Counted from the first letter of the stretch, positions 21,205-33,040 are shown. The stretch: 64,000 bases of DNA from Deinococcus sp. AJ005 (GCF_009017495.1 NZ_CP044990.1:1-64000), one strand, 5' to 3'. Notes: generated by a model from the sequence alone, not told the origin. Numbers and translations are program-made.

Positions 21205-22035
21205 TTGATACCTGCGTAATTTGGGAACAGCTTACCCTGCAGCCATGCCACAGATTTGGCAACCTGAAAGGCTGACCCGTTCCCAACTGGAGGAACGGCG
21301 TTTGTTCGCGGAACCTTACATCCGAGAGGACAAGCTCAGTTCCGCACAGCTCGCTGAGCTCTGCGGCGTAGGTTCCAGCACCGTCCGAAAATGGCGTCAA
21401 CGACTGCGTGACCAAGGTTCACTGGAAGCGACCTTTGGCTCAGGCCCGCCCAGACGTCTCCCGGATGAGCAGATCGCGGATGTGATGGCGCTGCTGCAAG
21501 CAGGGCCTGATCCACACCTTTCCCCCGACCAACGCTGGACCTGTCCCCGAGTGCGGAAAGCCATCGGCCTGAAATTTGACGTCAGGTACCACGTGGATCA
21601 CTTGAGTCGCTTGCTCCATGCATGGGGATTCTCACGGCAAAAACCGACGAAGCGGGCAGCAGAACAAGATCAAGAAGTGGTCATCGCTTGGATCGAAACC
21701 GTGGTGCCTGAGCTCGAAAAAAAGATGGAAGACGGAGAAACGCTTGCTTTTCTAGACGAAGTGGGTTTCAGCTTGAAACCCACGGTATCGCGGACCTGGG
21801 CGCCGTGTGGACAGAGCCCGGTGCTCGACGCCAAAACCAATTGGGACAAGGTTTCGACGATTGGGGCGATCACGACGGCAGGCCAGTTCTTACAGCAGAC
21901 TCATTAGGCCGCCATCAAAGGCACTCAGGTCATCCAGTTCCTGACCCACCTGCTTCGACATGTGGCTGGGAAGGTCACGGTGATCCTCGACAACGCCAGC
22001 ATTCACAAAACGAAGGCGCTGAGGTGCGTCTGTCT
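21205..22035 (+). mobile_element. IS630-type insertion sequence remnant
   Basis: This is the extent of an IS630-family element inferred from its transposase frame and from the break in parA. The left end lies near the palindrome-poor AT-rich stretch 21200–21235. No matching right terminal repeat is found, because the 3' end of the transposase is cut by other sequence at about 22025. Confidence 0.5.
21245..22021 (+). pseudogene. IS630-family transposase, one TAG stop and lost C-terminus
   Basis: The frame has an N-terminal helix-turn-helix (SSAQLAELCGVGSSTVRKWR), a winged region with DQRWTCPRVRKAIGLKF, and the first DDE residue in LAFLDEVGFSLKP. A TAG at 21905–21907 interrupts it. The same frame then continues AAIKGTQVIQFLTHLLRHV and the second catalytic aspartate VTVILDNASIHKTKAL. 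It then breaks off before the third acidic residue. It cannot make an active transposase. Confidence 0.8.
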
Positions 22036-22092
22036 CAGGAGATGCACCTGCATAACTGACCGCAAAGCGCTCCCAGCCGAGAGAATCTGGGA

Positions 22093-23022
<930 letters not shown>

Positions 23023-23026
23023 GTAT

Positions 23027-23330
23027 TGACGTGGACCTGTTGCTGCAGTCGAAATACTGCATTTGCGGACTCAACGGAAAAAACCCCTGTACCGCCTGTC
23101 CAAAGGTCTGGAACTCAAGACATGTCAGCTGACCTGGCGAGATGAGCATGGCAAGAAGTACACGGTGTTCGAGTTGCGGACAGGGAATGTGCAGGACCAG
23201 CTGCCTCCTAGCATGCACCCCAGCGGCCAGCCGTACACCTAGTCTGACGGGATCCGCCCAGCTATCACGATCTACCCGAGCTGCCCAGGGAACTGGTCAT
23301 GCTCATGCAAAATTGGGATCGTCTGAAAGC
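23027..23330 (+). pseudogene. Severed C-terminal part of a Prim-Pol domain
   Basis: The frame reads RKKPLYRLSKGLELKTCQ… KKYTVFELRTG and NVQDQLPPSMHPSGQPYT, then TAG (23240–23242). The run FELRTG…LPPSxHPxGxPY is the hallmark of bifunctional DNA primase/polymerase domains. After the stop, sense continues two bases out of frame (DPPSYHDLPELPREL) straight into the ATPase ORF. I infer one original protein, with primase-polymerase first and ATPase second. The catalytic N-terminal part is gone, next to the dead transposase. Confidence 0.6.
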
Positions 23331-25704
23331 CACAATGGACGCGGCCAACCCGAATACGCCTCAGCCTCAGGCCAGAGCCCTGCCCCAATCCAGAGCCTCC
23401 AAGCGCCTGCGTGCAGTCGCCCCCACTGATCGCGTCCGGCAGGTGTTTAACGCCGCAACCTCGCTGTCGGACGTGCTGGGGCGCAACGGGTATAAGGCCC
23501 AGGGTATCGACCGCTGGACCGCGCCGACCAGCACCACGGGTACGCCCGGCGTGACCCTGATTCCGGGTGGTGAAAACGACCCGGCGCGGGCGTATTCGTA
23601 CCACGCTGCCGACACGCTGAATACGGGGGACCCACACGACGCTTTCAGTGTGTGCGCGATACTGGAGCATGCTGGTGACGAGGGCGCCGCGCGCGCCACG
23701 TTCGCAGCCACACTTCAGGAGCTCGAAGCGAAAAACGCACCGGACGAAATCTGGGTCAACGACTACGGCCTGCGTGGTGGGCAACTGTTGCGGCTCCATG
23801 AAACCAGAATTGGGACCGTCGAGTCCCCTCTGACGACGTTCGCGGCGTTAATCACCTCGGAAATTCGCCGGAGTGACGGTGTCGAGGACGCTGAACTGAC
23901 CTTTCAGATCACGGGGAGCGTGCCGGGCGGCCATAAGCTGACCACCGTCAATGTGCCAGCCAGTGACTTTTCCAGCATGGGTTGGGTGATTAAACACTGG
24001 GGAAGCAGGGCCATCATTTTCGCGGGAGCGCGCAGCATGGATTACACCCGTGACGCCATCATGCAACTGAGTAATCATCTGGGCGTCGTTAACTGCACGG
24101 TCTACCTGCACACCGGCTGGACGCAGCACCCTGAGTACGGACCGCTTTATCTGTCCGCCGGCGTGGTGATTGGCCCTCAGGGTGTGATCGACAACATCAA
24201 AGTGGAGCTGGAGGGTCGTCTCGCCGACTACGCGTTACCCCAGATACCCCGGAAGGAGATGCTGCGGGGGAATGTTCGCGCCTCTGTGAACCTGCTGAGC
24301 CTCGTCCCCGACGAGATTGGGTTTTCCATTCTTGGGGCTGCATTTCGCTCAGTCCTCGGACGTAGAGATTTCACGGTTTTCCCCGTTGGGCGTACCGGCA
24401 CAAACAAAACAACGTTCCTGGCGCTGGTCCTGAGCCACTTTGGATCTGTCTGGCAACACGATCACATGCCTGAAAACTGGGAAAGCACCGTCAACGCCTT
24501 GGAGCGATTCGCGTTTCTGGCGAAGGACGTACTTCTGGTCATCGACGATTACAAGCCAAGCGACGCGCATGACCAAGTGAAGAGCAAGCTTTCCCGGATG
24601 GTGCGGGAACAGGCGGACGGCGCAGGTCGGTCACGCGTTAATCGGAGTGGGCGAGGCTTGCACTCCAGCAACTTTCCCCGTGGCACGCTAATGACGTCCG
24701 CCGAAACTTGGCCCAGCGGACACAGTGATCAGGCTCGGACGCTGCTCGTCAACATCAGCGCGCCGCTCCTTGGGTACAGACTTCCTGACGGAAGCCGTGA
24801 AAAATCTGCTGCTTTCTACGCTGCGGCTGACCTTGGACGGGACGGCGTGTATGCGGGAACGATGGCAGGACTTATTCAGTACATTGCTCAGCACTACAGT
24901 GAGGTGGAGACCAGCAGCCCTGAACACAAGATGGCCGTTCGTAGTCTTGCAAGGCTGTTCACAGGTGGCCACGACCGCACGCCCCTTATCTGTGCCGAAC
25001 TGGCGCGGGGTTGGCAGGTTTTCCTCACCTTCGCGCAGACCACGGGAGAAATCAGCGAGCTTGAGGCTGACACCCTTTGGCAGCGCGCTGTGGTCGCCCT
25101 GGGCGTTGTGGCCCGCTCTCAGGCCAGCTATCACAATGAGGTCGATCCGGCACGCCGCTTTATGCACCTGTTGCACGATTTGCTCAGTTCCGGCAGGGCG
25201 TATCTGGCAGACGCTGTGTCTGGGGGTGCGCCCAGAGAACACGCTGAGGAAGTGGGGTGGCGCTATTACGGTGACGAGGGCCCCCTGAGTAGAGATGGCA
25301 AAGCGGAGCGCCTGGGATGGATCGGCCAGTTGCCCAACGGGGAGATGTGCTTGCTTCTCAATCCGGACATCACAACATCAGCAATTGCCAGACTGGCTGA
25401 AGCGACTGGCGTCTCCTTTCCCCTGACGCGGGAACCGCTGGGGGCAGCTTTGAAAGACAGCGGCATCCTGGGACCAGTTGAGAAAGGCAAGACCACCCAT
25501 AAACGTGCCGTGCACGGCGCAGCCAGACGCGCGAACGTCTGGCATATCAAGTGGCAACTCTTCGTTGCTGATCTGGAGACCGTAGGTACAGAAACAGATT
25601 TTTCTTCGACTGAAACGGCCTTACTATCTGTTCCCCTCAATACCCATCTGCAGGGACACGCCGGGACACAACGCGAAGAAGATCTGCCACCAACCCTGTT
25701 TTAG
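23299..25704 (+). CDS. Replication ATPase/helicase-like protein of the island (DUF927-like)
   Basis: The 801-residue protein has a large N-terminal region without known motifs. A P-loop follows at residues 364–371 (GRTGTNKT, with N in place of the usual final G), then a Walker B-like VLLVIDDYKPSDAH at about 412–423. Further conserved-looking segments are SKLSRMVREQADGAGRSR and PRGTLMTSAETWPSG. This layout matches DUF927/DUF3987-type ATPases paired with Prim-Pol in plasmids and integrative elements. The ATG at 23299 is only the first start after an upstream frameshift; the native protein probably began in the Prim-Pol domain. Confidence 0.65.
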   Translation: MLMQNWDRLKATMDAANPNTPQPQARALPQSRASKRLRAVAPTDRVRQVFNAATSLSDVLGRNGYKAQGIDRWTAPTSTTGTPGVTLIPGGENDPARAYSYHAADTLNTGDPHDAFSVCAILEHAGDEGAARATFAATLQELEAKNAPDEIWVNDYGLRGGQLLRLHETRIGTVESPLTTFAALITSEIRRSDGVEDAELTFQITGSVPGGHKLTTVNVPASDFSSMGWVIKHWGSRAIIFAGARSMDYTRDAIMQLSNHLGVVNCTVYLHTGWTQHPEYGPLYLSAGVVIGPQGVIDNIKVELEGRLADYALPQIPRKEMLRGNVRASVNLLSLVPDEIGFSILGAAFRSVLGRRDFTVFPVGRTGTNKTTFLALVLSHFGSVWQHDHMPENWESTVNALERFAFLAKDVLLVIDDYKPSDAHDQVKSKLSRMVREQADGAGRSRVNRSGRGLHSSNFPRGTLMTSAETWPSGHSDQARTLLVNISAPLLGYRLPDGSREKSAAFYAAADLGRDGVYAGTMAGLIQYIAQHYSEVETSSPEHKMAVRSLARLFTGGHDRTPLICAELARGWQVFLTFAQTTGEISELEADTLWQRAVVALGVVARSQASYHNEVDPARRFMHLLHDLLSSGRAYLADAVSGGAPREHAEEVGWRYYGDEGPLSRDGKAERLGWIGQLPNGEMCLLLNPDITTSAIARLAEATGVSFPLTREPLGAALKDSGILGPVEKGKTTHKRAVHGAARRANVWHIKWQLFVADLETVGTETDFSSTETALLSVPLNTHLQGHAGTQREEDLPPTLF

Positions 25705-25740
25705 ACCTGCTCTTGCAGAGAAAGGGAGACAGTTAAGGAG

Positions 25741-25771
25741 GCTTGCACACGGTTCATTGCCGTGTGCAAGC
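25741..25771. repeat. Perfect 12-bp hairpin before the integrase gene
   Basis: GCTTGCACACGG (25741–25752) pairs exactly with CCGTGTGCAAGC (25760–25771) around a seven-base loop. No T-run follows on either strand. A second small hairpin, TCGGGG-TAAG-CCCCGA, lies near 25798–25813. They could be recombination or regulator binding sites for the integrase. Confidence 0.6.
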
Positions 25772-25860
25772 CATGAAAGCCAGGTTTCCCCAACTGGCTT
25801 CGGGGTAAGCCCCGATCTGAGTGCAAAAAGCATGTACTCAGCCAAGCGAGGAGAGAGACG

Positions 25861-27222
25861 ATGACAAAGAAAGTAAAACGCCCGGCCAGAAATGACGCCG
25901 CAGCCGTCCTGGACAGCACCCAGAGACAGCGCCGGACCAAGGGGCGCGGCAACGGCAGCGGAACGGTCTGGCTCGACGAGAGCATCGGCAGATACAGGTG
26001 GCAGATCACGCTCCAGACGCTGGTCGGCGGGCGGTGCAAGACTCTCAACGGCCGGGCCAGGACGAAGACGGGTGCTGAAAAGGCCATGCGAGCCGCCCTC
26101 GTCGCTCACGATGAGGGTGACCTGCAAGCACCGGACACCATTACCGTGGAGCGGCAGGCCGAGATCTGGCTTCGCCGTCGTCAGGCGGTGGAGCCCCGGA
26201 CCCTGGCCCTTTACCGCCAGGAGCTTGACTACGCACTGGTTGTGATCGGCCAGCAACGGATTCAGAAAGTCTCAACTGCCACCCTCAAAGACCTCGTGGC
26301 CGCCCTGAATCGCAAGGAGATGGCTGCTGGGTTGGGCAAGGGTAAGCCCATGTCGCCGCGCACGCACAGCAAGGTCGTGATCCGGCTGCGCGCCGTGTTC
26401 GCCGAGGCGGTGCTTGACGGAACCATCAAAGTGTCGCCTATGAATGGCGTCAAACGCGAGCGCGCACCCCAACCTGCCATCGCCGCGAAGGGCCGGGTCC
26501 TGGAGTAGGCACAACTGGCGAAATTCCATGCTCTGGGGACGCTGTTGTGGCAGGCTGGAATTTCCCGCCTGTGGCCGGCTCTGTTCGCGGCGGTCAGTGT
26601 GGGTCTGCGGCGTGGCGAGGCTCTGGGATTCACCTGGAACGACGTGGACTTTAAAGAAGGCATATTGAATATCCAGCAGCAGGTGACCGGGCACAAGGGG
26701 GGAGCCAGGGTCGGTCCTTTGAAAACAGGCAATGCTCTGAGAGAAATTCACATGCCGCCCAGTCTGGTGACTCTTCTGCAAGCACACCAGATACAGCAGC
26801 AGGCAGAGCGCAGCGTCCTGGGCCTGCCCTGGATAGTGGACGGCCCGGTGTTTGCGACGGCCGAGGGCAAGATCACGCACCCCGACAATATCAACCGCGC
26901 CCTGGGCCGGCTGAACGACTGGAGCCAGAAAGGTGCGAGCGCCGTTCCCGGACACTGGTGGATCTCCTACCCCGAACTGAGGGCGGCGCTTTAGGCGTTG
27001 CACGCAGATGGGACCGCGCTGCCCAGGATCGCGCCCCATGATCTGAGGCACACCTACGCCACGCTGGCGCTGCGCCGTGGGGTCCCGCTCGCGGTGGTCA
27101 GCAAACGTCTGGGACACGCCAAGGTGTCGATCACCAACGACATCTACCGCCACGTACTGCCCAGCGAGGACCGGGCGCACGTCATCGACCTGTTTGCGAC
27201 GCCGCCAGATCCTCTGGACTGA
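25861..27222 (+). pseudogene. Tyrosine recombinase (integrase) with two in-frame TAG codons
   Basis: One uninterrupted frame apart from TAG at 26506–26508 and 26992–26994. Part 1 (216 codons) holds an arm-binding domain (GSGTVWLDESIGRYRWQITL) and the core-binding SAM-like domain. Part 2 begins the catalytic domain with the first arginine in SVGLRRGEALGF. Part 3 has HDLRHTYATLALRRG, RLGHAKVSITNDIYRHV with the nucleophilic tyrosine, and a normal end. All catalytic residues survive, but no single piece carries them all. GGAGAG precedes the start, and tRNA-Arg lies 82 bases downstream. Confidence 0.85.
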
Positions 27223-27235
27223 TCCACTACAGTCG

Positions 27236-27274
27236 GAGACCCCAGGAGGCCTGTTCAGCCCTGGGGTCTCTTTC
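27236..27274 (+). terminator. Terminator after the integrase
   Basis: A perfect 11-bp stem, GAGACCCCAGG (27236–27246) with CCTGGGGTCTC (27260–27270), is followed by TTTCT. It separates the integrase from the convergent tRNA genes. Confidence 0.7.
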
Positions 27275-27303
27275 TACGCTTGCCGTCCTGGACGGCCTTT
27301 TTG

Positions 27304-27380
<77 letters not shown>

Positions 27381-27442
27381 GTACGGCGCTACAGGTCTGT
27401 GAAAGGGCAAAAGCTCCCGCAGGGGGAGCCTTGTATTGGGTG

Positions 27443-27516
<74 letters not shown>

Positions 27517-27552
27517 CCATTGCGCGTGGCCCGCTGGGAAACGGGAAACATG

Positions 27553-27629
<77 letters not shown>

Positions 27630-27699
27630 ACACTTCCACGCGCAGGCGGCACTATAGCAAATGTCAGGCCCACAATGTCCAGAGGTAAGCCAGCAGGCG

Positions 27700-27705
27700 T
27701 ATGCT
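27700..27705 (+). promoter_or_regulatory. -10 box of a probable leaderless mqnP transcript
   Basis: TATGCT lies nine bases before the mqnP ATG, which has no Shine–Dalgarno sequence. The same arrangement recurs before at least eight other genes in this window. Confidence 0.5.
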
Positions 27706-27714
27706 GCCCCCAGC

Positions 27715-28599
27715 ATGAGTGTGGCCCCGCGTCTGAAAACCTATCTGGATCTGGTGAAATTTGAACACACTGTGTTTGCCCTGCCCTTCGCGTATGCGGG
27801 GATGTTGCTGGCGAGCATGACGCAAAATGGCACCGGCTGGCCCGGTCTGGGCGTGGTGATCTGGGTCACGGTGGCGATGGCGGCGGCTCGCACGGCGGCG
27901 ATGGGCGCAAACCGCGTGATCGACCGCGCCATCGACGCCCGCAATCCGCGCACGGCGGGGCGTGAGGTCCCGGCGGGCAAGGTCAGCCCGGCCCAGGCGT
28001 GGGCGCTGGTGGGCGTCAGTCTGGCGGTCATGGCCTTCGCGGCGGCGCAGCTCAATCCGCTGTGCCTGGCGCTGCTGCCGCTGGCGGTGGTATTCCTGAT
28101 CGGCTACCCTTACACCAAGAGATACACCTGGCTGTGCCACGCGTGGCTGGGCGTCACTGACGGCGCGGCGGCGGCAGGAGGATATGTCGCCGTGACTGGC
28201 CACTTTGCGCCCACTGCCTGGGTGCTGTGGGCCGTGGTCATTTTCTGGATGATCGGCCTAGATGTGATCTACGGCACGCTGGACCGGGATTTTGACGTGA
28301 ACAACGGGATCAAGAGCATTCCCGCCCGTTTCGGTATTCCACGCGCCCTGAAGATTGCCGCCGCCAGCCACGCGCTGACCTTCGCGCTGCTGCTGCTGGT
28401 GGGCGTGGTGGCCGGGGCCAGTGGCTGGTATTACCTGGCCGCCGTGGCGATGGGCGCGATCTTGCTGTACGAACACCGCATTATCAACCCCAACGATCTG
28501 GGTCGGGTCAACGTGGCCTTTTTCGACGCCAACATGTGGCTGGCCCTGACCATGCTGGCCGGGGTAATCGTGGACGTGACGTGGCGCACGCTGACCTGA
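27715..28599 (+). CDS. mqnP: Menaquinone-pathway prenyltransferase (UbiA family)
   Basis: This integral membrane enzyme attaches the polyprenyl tail during quinone synthesis; MqnP is the version of the futalosine menaquinone route. The 294-residue protein has eight or nine hydrophobic segments. Two prenyl-diphosphate/magnesium motifs are seen: [19 protein letters not shown] and [13 protein letters not shown]. The start at 27715 fits the leaderless -10 box; an in-frame ATG at 27661 is less likely. The other menaquinone gene in the window is menG at 38.6–39.4 kb. Confidence 0.85.
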   Translation: MSVAPRLKTYLDLVKFEHTVFALPFAYAGMLLASMTQNGTGWPGLGVVIWVTVAMAAARTAAMGANRVIDRAIDARNPRTAGREVPAGKVSPAQAWALVGVSLAVMAFAAAQLNPLCLALLPLAVVFLIGYPYTKRYTWLCHAWLGVTDGAAAAGGYVAVTGHFAPTAWVLWAVVIFWMIGLDVIYGTLDRDFDVNNGIKSIPARFGIPRALKIAAASHALTFALLLLVGVVAGASGWYYLAAVAMGAILLYEHRIINPNDLGRVNVAFFDANMWLALTMLAGVIVDVTWRTLT

Positions 28600-28928
28600 A
28601 ATCCGATCTGGGCTTCATTCCTTTAGAGGCTGCACAGGCGTTTGCAGATGGCGACGAGCGGCTGGCGCTGACGCTGCTGGCCCGCGCCCGTGATCTTCAG
28701 GCGGGTGGGAGTCGGGGCTGGGCGCTGCTGGAGCGGCTGCACGGCCTAGTCCTCATCCACATTCTGCGCGAGGTGGAGGGAACCTTCGCGCTGGAGCGGG
28801 CCGACGCGCTGCTGGACCGGCTGACTGAGAACGAACTGGACGGGAACGCTCCGTACCCCACGCTGGGTCTGCTGGAGGAGCGGCTGGACCCTGGAGAAAC
28901 GGTCTGTCCGCTAGAATCCCCGGCATGA
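28581..28928 (+). CDS. Hypothetical small helical protein
   Basis: This frame of about 115 residues starts with GTG inside the end of mqnP (19-base overlap). It looks like a helical protein ([20 protein letters not shown], then [18 protein letters not shown]). No family is recognised. Its TGA overlaps the next ATG (28925) in an ATGA junction. Tight packing and a normal coding look support it. Confidence 0.5.
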   Translation: MAHADLKSDLGFIPLEAAQAFADGDERLALTLLARARDLQAGGSRGWALLERLHGLVLIHILREVEGTFALERADALLDRLTENELDGNAPYPTLGLLEERLDPGETVCPLESPA

Positions 28929-28968
28929 CCGACGCCGCGTTTCCCCTCCGACTGCGCTGGAGGAACCG

Positions 28969-28972
<4 letters not shown>
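28925..28972 (+). CDS. Possible 15-residue mini-ORF with leaderless promoter
   Basis: TAGAAT (28912–28917) lies seven bases before ATG 28925. The frame [15 protein letters not shown] stops with TGA overlapping the TTG start of the next gene (TTGA). It contains the GGAGG ribosome site of that gene. It could be a coupling leader, or the result of a one-base error fusing it with the next frame. Confidence 0.3.
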
Positions 28973-29400
<428 letters not shown>

Positions 29401-29595
29401 TCCATGCAGTGGTGGCCAGCCGTCACAGGCATCAGGGAGTGCTTTTCAGGCTGCGCCGGATCATCCTGGACCGTCTCTAAAGGTTGATGAATTCAGTTGG
29501 CTTGGCGGGAGATGTGCTTCTGGCAACTGATCAATCACCAGAGCCGGATGAAAGCCGATTAAGCACCTCTCGCGTATTCTCATGAGAACGCTCCC

Positions 29596-29601
29596 TAGAC
29601 T
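29596..29601 (+). promoter_or_regulatory. -10 box of leaderless response-regulator transcript
   Basis: TAGACT lies six bases before the ATG of the response regulator, with no ribosome site in between. Confidence 0.5.
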
Positions 29602-29607
29602 GGCGGT

Positions 29608-30285
29608 ATGGAACGCAAGCCTCTTGTCCTCGTGATCGAGGATGAAAAAGATATCGCCCGCTTTATCGAACTCGAACTGGCCGCAGAAGGCTACGCCACC
29701 GAAGTTGCCTTCGACGGCGTGACCGGCCTGTCCAAATTCCGCGAAGTCAACCCCGATCTGGTGATTCTGGACCTGATGCTGCCTGTGCTGGACGGCCTGG
29801 AAGTCGCCCGGCGCATTCGCAAGACCAGCAACACCCCGATCATTATCCTGACCGCCAAGGACGGCATTCAGGACAAGGTTGAGGGGCTGGATTCCGGCGC
29901 GGACGATTACCTGATCAAGCCCTTTTCCATCGAGGAGCTGCTGGCCCGCGTGCGCGCCCACCTGCGCCGGGTCAATCCTGCCGTGACCGGCGAGGTCCGG
30001 GTGGCCGATCTGGTCATGAACCTTGACGGGCGCGAGATCTTTCGGGGCGGGCGGCGTGTGGAATTGTCGGCCAAGGAGTTCGAGCTGCTGGAACTGCTGG
30101 CCCGCAACCCCGGCAAGGTCTTCTCCCGCTTCGAGATCGAGGAAAAGGTCTGGCCCGAATACACCGGGGGCAGCAACGTGGTGGACGTCTACATCGGCTA
30201 CCTGCGCCGCAAATTGGAGGAGGGCGGCGAGCGTCGTCTGATCCATACTGTGCGTGGCGTGGGCTACGTGCTACGCGAGGAATAA
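29608..30285 (+). CDS. OmpR/PhoB-type response regulator
   Basis: This two-component transcription factor has 225 residues. The receiver domain is at residues 1–120, with the acidic pocket EDE (11–13), the phosphoacceptor aspartate at residue 55 (VILDLMLP), ILTAKDG and [12 protein letters not shown]. The C-terminal winged helix is at about 128–225, with [20 protein letters not shown] and [16 protein letters not shown]. It resembles the DrRRA-type regulator of Deinococcus, but orthology cannot be proved here. The partner kinase follows after 70 bases. Confidence 0.92.
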   Translation: MERKPLVLVIEDEKDIARFIELELAAEGYATEVAFDGVTGLSKFREVNPDLVILDLMLPVLDGLEVARRIRKTSNTPIIILTAKDGIQDKVEGLDSGADDYLIKPFSIEELLARVRAHLRRVNPAVTGEVRVADLVMNLDGREIFRGGRRVELSAKEFELLELLARNPGKVFSRFEIEEKVWPEYTGGSNVVDVYIGYLRRKLEEGGERRLIHTVRGVGYVLREE

Positions 30286-30342
30286 TCCCGCTTTACCAGA
30301 ACCTCTCAGCCTCTTATTCTCCTGACCCTCACGCCTGACCGC

Positions 30343-30348
30343 TACACT
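30343..30348 (+). promoter_or_regulatory. -10 box of leaderless histidine-kinase transcript
   Basis: TACACT lies seven bases before the GTG start of the sensor kinase, with CTGACC 15 bases further upstream as a possible -35. The kinase therefore seems to have its own promoter in addition to any read-through. Confidence 0.5.
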
Positions 30349-30355
30349 GCCGGGC

Positions 30356-32026
30356 GTGAGGGTTCCTTCGTTGCCACATCCGTCCGTCGGGGCCGCCCGC
30401 ATGGTCAGGGGGGGAGCTGCGCCCGCCAGTTCGGGAATCCACCGCCGCAAAACCCTGCGCTGGCGGCTGACCCAGTTCTACACGGCGCTGCTGGCTGTGC
30501 TGCTGACCACCGTGGCCGCCACCACGCTGCTGATCATGCGGAACAACCTGCTCACTGGCGTCAACCGCGATCTTGTGACCATTTACGGCCAGTTCGTGCA
30601 GTTTTTACCGTCTCAGAATCTGTCGCCCTTCAACACCGACAACCGGGACGAGGGGGGTGATCTGCTGGGCGTGCGCTACCAGTTTCCCAATTACGCCTTT
30701 CAAGTCGAGCGGCTGACCTTCTATGATCTGCCGGGTCTGGGTGCCCAGCTTGACCAGGCAACCACGTCCGCCCAACGCCAGAGTCTGCTTGATGCCCTCA
30801 ATTCTCTGCGCGCTCAGACGCGCGATTCCACTGGGATTGACCGCACGAAGCCCATCACGCTGTCTGACGAACAACTGGCCGAGCTGATCAACTCGCCGGA
30901 CGGCCAGTTGTTGATCGATCAGGACGTGCAGGAGGCGTACCGCGACAAGCCCACGCCCATGCGCGTGCTGGTGCGGCTGGCCCCGCTGTCCCTGCAACCC
31001 TCGCCGCTGGGGCTGCCAGGCAGCAACGAGACGCTGACCATCGCGTACGTGGGGCGTAGTCTGGACGACATCCAGCACACGCTGGCGGACCTGCGGAACG
31101 TCATTGTGCTGCTCTTTTTAGCGGGCCTGATCACAGCGGGGGTGGGCGCTTACCTGCTGGCGGGGCGGGCGCTGCGACCCCTGGGGCTGGTGCAGCGCGC
31201 CGCCGAGGGCATCGGCGGACAGAACCTGACCGAGCGCGTGCCCGAACCCGAAACGGGGGACGAGGTGCAGGCGCTGGCCGGGGCGCTGAACAGCATGCTG
31301 GGCCGCCTGGAAGACAGTTTCGAGGCCCAGCGCAGGTTCACCAGTGACGCCAGCCATGAACTGCGAACGCCGGTCACCGCCATCAGCGGCCACGCCAGCT
31401 ATCTGCTGCGCCGCACCAGTCCCAGCGGACAGCAGCAGGAAAGCCTCAAGATCATCCGCAGCGAGTCCGAGCGGCTGACCAACCTGATCGCCAGCCTGCT
31501 GCAACTGGCCCGCAGTGACAGCGGCGCGCTGGTGATGGCCCGCGATCCGATCCTGTCGGGCCTGTTTCTGGCCGAAATTGCCCGTGAGCTGATGCCGCTG
31601 GCCCAAGCCCAGAACTCGCGCCTGCCGGTGGCCGGGCAGGACGTGACCTTCGAGGGCGACAGTGACCGCCTCAAGCAGGTGATCATCAATCTGGTCAGCA
31701 ACGCCCTCAAGGCCGGGGCGCGGACCATCACCCTGAGCAGCCAGCCGGAAGAGGACGGCACCGAGGTGCGCCTGAGCGTGACCGACGACGGCCCCGGTAT
31801 TCCTGGGGACCAACTGGACCGTCTGTTTGACCGTTTCTACCGTCTGGAAGACAGCCGCAGCCGCGATGTGGGCGGCGCGGGCCTGGGCCTGAGCATCGCG
31901 CGCGGCATCGTGGAGGCGCACGGGGGCCGCATCTGGCTGGAGAGCGAGGTGGGCAAGGGGACGGCGGCACACGTACAGTTGCCCGTGGGTGACGTGCCGA
32001 TTCTGGATGACGAGGACGTGCCGTAG
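30356..32026 (+). CDS. Membrane sensor histidine kinase
   Basis: This is a 556-residue sensor starting at GTG. A first membrane helix lies at about residues 36–62 ([20 protein letters not shown]), followed by a periplasmic domain of about 180 residues and a second helix near 247–270 ([20 protein letters not shown]). A HAMP domain follows, then HisKA with the phosphoacceptor histidine at residue 334 in [12 protein letters not shown]. The HATPase domain has the N-box VSNALKA and the glycine boxes DDGPGIP and GGAGLGLS. It forms an operon-like pair with the response regulator; the signal sensed is unknown. Confidence 0.92.
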   Translation: MRVPSLPHPSVGAARMVRGGAAPASSGIHRRKTLRWRLTQFYTALLAVLLTTVAATTLLIMRNNLLTGVNRDLVTIYGQFVQFLPSQNLSPFNTDNRDEGGDLLGVRYQFPNYAFQVERLTFYDLPGLGAQLDQATTSAQRQSLLDALNSLRAQTRDSTGIDRTKPITLSDEQLAELINSPDGQLLIDQDVQEAYRDKPTPMRVLVRLAPLSLQPSPLGLPGSNETLTIAYVGRSLDDIQHTLADLRNVIVLLFLAGLITAGVGAYLLAGRALRPLGLVQRAAEGIGGQNLTERVPEPETGDEVQALAGALNSMLGRLEDSFEAQRRFTSDASHELRTPVTAISGHASYLLRRTSPSGQQQESLKIIRSESERLTNLIASLLQLARSDSGALVMARDPILSGLFLAEIARELMPLAQAQNSRLPVAGQDVTFEGDSDRLKQVIINLVSNALKAGARTITLSSQPEEDGTEVRLSVTDDGPGIPGDQLDRLFDRFYRLEDSRSRDVGGAGLGLSIARGIVEAHGGRIWLESEVGKGTAAHVQLPVGDVPILDDEDVP

Positions 32027-32040
32027 GTGGGCAGATAAGC

Positions 32041-32080
32041 GGAATGGGGAAGCGAATTGCACTGCTTCCCCATTCCAGTT
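32041..32080 (+). terminator. Terminator between the kinase gene and dnaJ
   Basis: A perfect 13-bp stem, GGAATGGGGAAGC (32041–32053) with GCTTCCCCATTCC (32064–32076), is followed by AGTTTT. It lies between two convergent genes and may work in both directions, although the T-run favours the plus strand. Confidence 0.7.
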
Positions 32081-32089
32081 TTGAAACCC

Positions 32090-33028
32090 CTACTTCTGCA
32101 ACTCCCGCAACTTGCGGTACAGTTCCTTTTCCTCATCGCTGGGGGTGGCAGGCACGGTCACGTTCAGACGCACGTACAGATCGCCGCGCGTGCCGTCCTT
32201 TTTAGGCCAGCCCTGGCCACGCAATCTCATGCGGCGGCCCCCGCTGCTGCCGGGGGGAATGCTTAGGTTGCCGCGCCCGCCCAGGGTCTGCACGCTGATG
32301 TCGCCGCCCAGCGCGGCCAGCGGGGCAGGGACGTCGGTAGTGGTGGTCAGGTGATCGCCGTCCAGATCGAAGCGGGCGTCCTCCAGCACGCGGATGGTCA
32401 GCAGCACGTCGCCGCCCCCTGGCCCCTGCCCGGCCAGCCGTAGCCGTGCGCCGTCGCGCGTGCCCGCCGGAACGCGCAGGCTCAGGCGCTTGCCGTCCAC
32501 GTTGATCACCTCGTCGCTGCCTGTAAACGCCTCTGCCAGCGTGACCTGCAACTCGCCTTCCACGTTCTGCACAAATCTCCGCCCCTGCCCTACCCCGCCC
32601 AGACCGCCCAGCAGGTCTTCAATATTGACCTGCTGCCCGCCGGGCATGCCGCCCATCCCCCCGGCACCCGCGCGCCCGCGCGCTGCCTGACCGAACAAGC
32701 CCTGGAAGAAGTCGCTGAACTGCCCCGGATCGAATCCGGCGAAGTCGCCGCCCTGAAAATTGCCGCCGCCGGGAAAGCCGCCGCCCTCGCCGTAGCCCGG
32801 CGGCACCTGCCCAGTGTGGCCGAACTGGTCATAGACCTTGCGCTTCTCAGGGTCACTCAGGACGGCATACGCCTCGCCGATTTCCTTGAAACGGTCAGCG
32901 GATTTCTCGTCTCCTGCATTCTTGTCGGGGTGATACTGCTTGGCCCCCTTGCGGTAGGCCGACTTGATATCCGCATCGGACGCCCCACGGGAGACGCCCA
33001 GCACATCGTAATAATCTTTGTAGGCCAT
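32090..33028 (-). CDS. dnaJ: DnaJ/CbpA-type co-chaperone without zinc finger
   Basis: The 312-residue J-protein stimulates DnaK ATPase activity and delivers substrates. The J domain (about 1–70) has the HPD motif in KQYHPDKNAG. A Gly/Phe-rich region follows (about 75–145). Two C-terminal beta domains follow directly (GELQVTLAEAFTGS… GARLRLAGQG), with no CxxCxGxG zinc repeats, so this is the class B/CbpA form. The start is set by GGAGG eight bases before ATG; an upstream in-frame extension is not needed. It is the last gene of the dnaK operon. Confidence 0.9.
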   Translation of the reverse strand: MAYKDYYDVLGVSRGASDADIKSAYRKGAKQYHPDKNAGDEKSADRFKEIGEAYAVLSDPEKRKVYDQFGHTGQVPPGYGEGGGFPGGGNFQGGDFAGFDPGQFSDFFQGLFGQAARGRAGAGGMGGMPGGQQVNIEDLLGGLGGVGQGRRFVQNVEGELQVTLAEAFTGSDEVINVDGKRLSLRVPAGTRDGARLRLAGQGPGGGDVLLTIRVLEDARFDLDGDHLTTTTDVPAPLAALGGDISVQTLGGRGNLSIPPGSSGGRRMRLRGQGWPKKDGTRGDLYVRLNVTVPATPSDEEKELYRKLRELQK

Positions 33029-33040
33029 AGCGCCTCCGGC

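Noticed and set aside
25701..26256. Minus-strand frames opposite the integrase start
   Set aside because: They are shadows of the integrase and the hairpin region with no start signals or family features.
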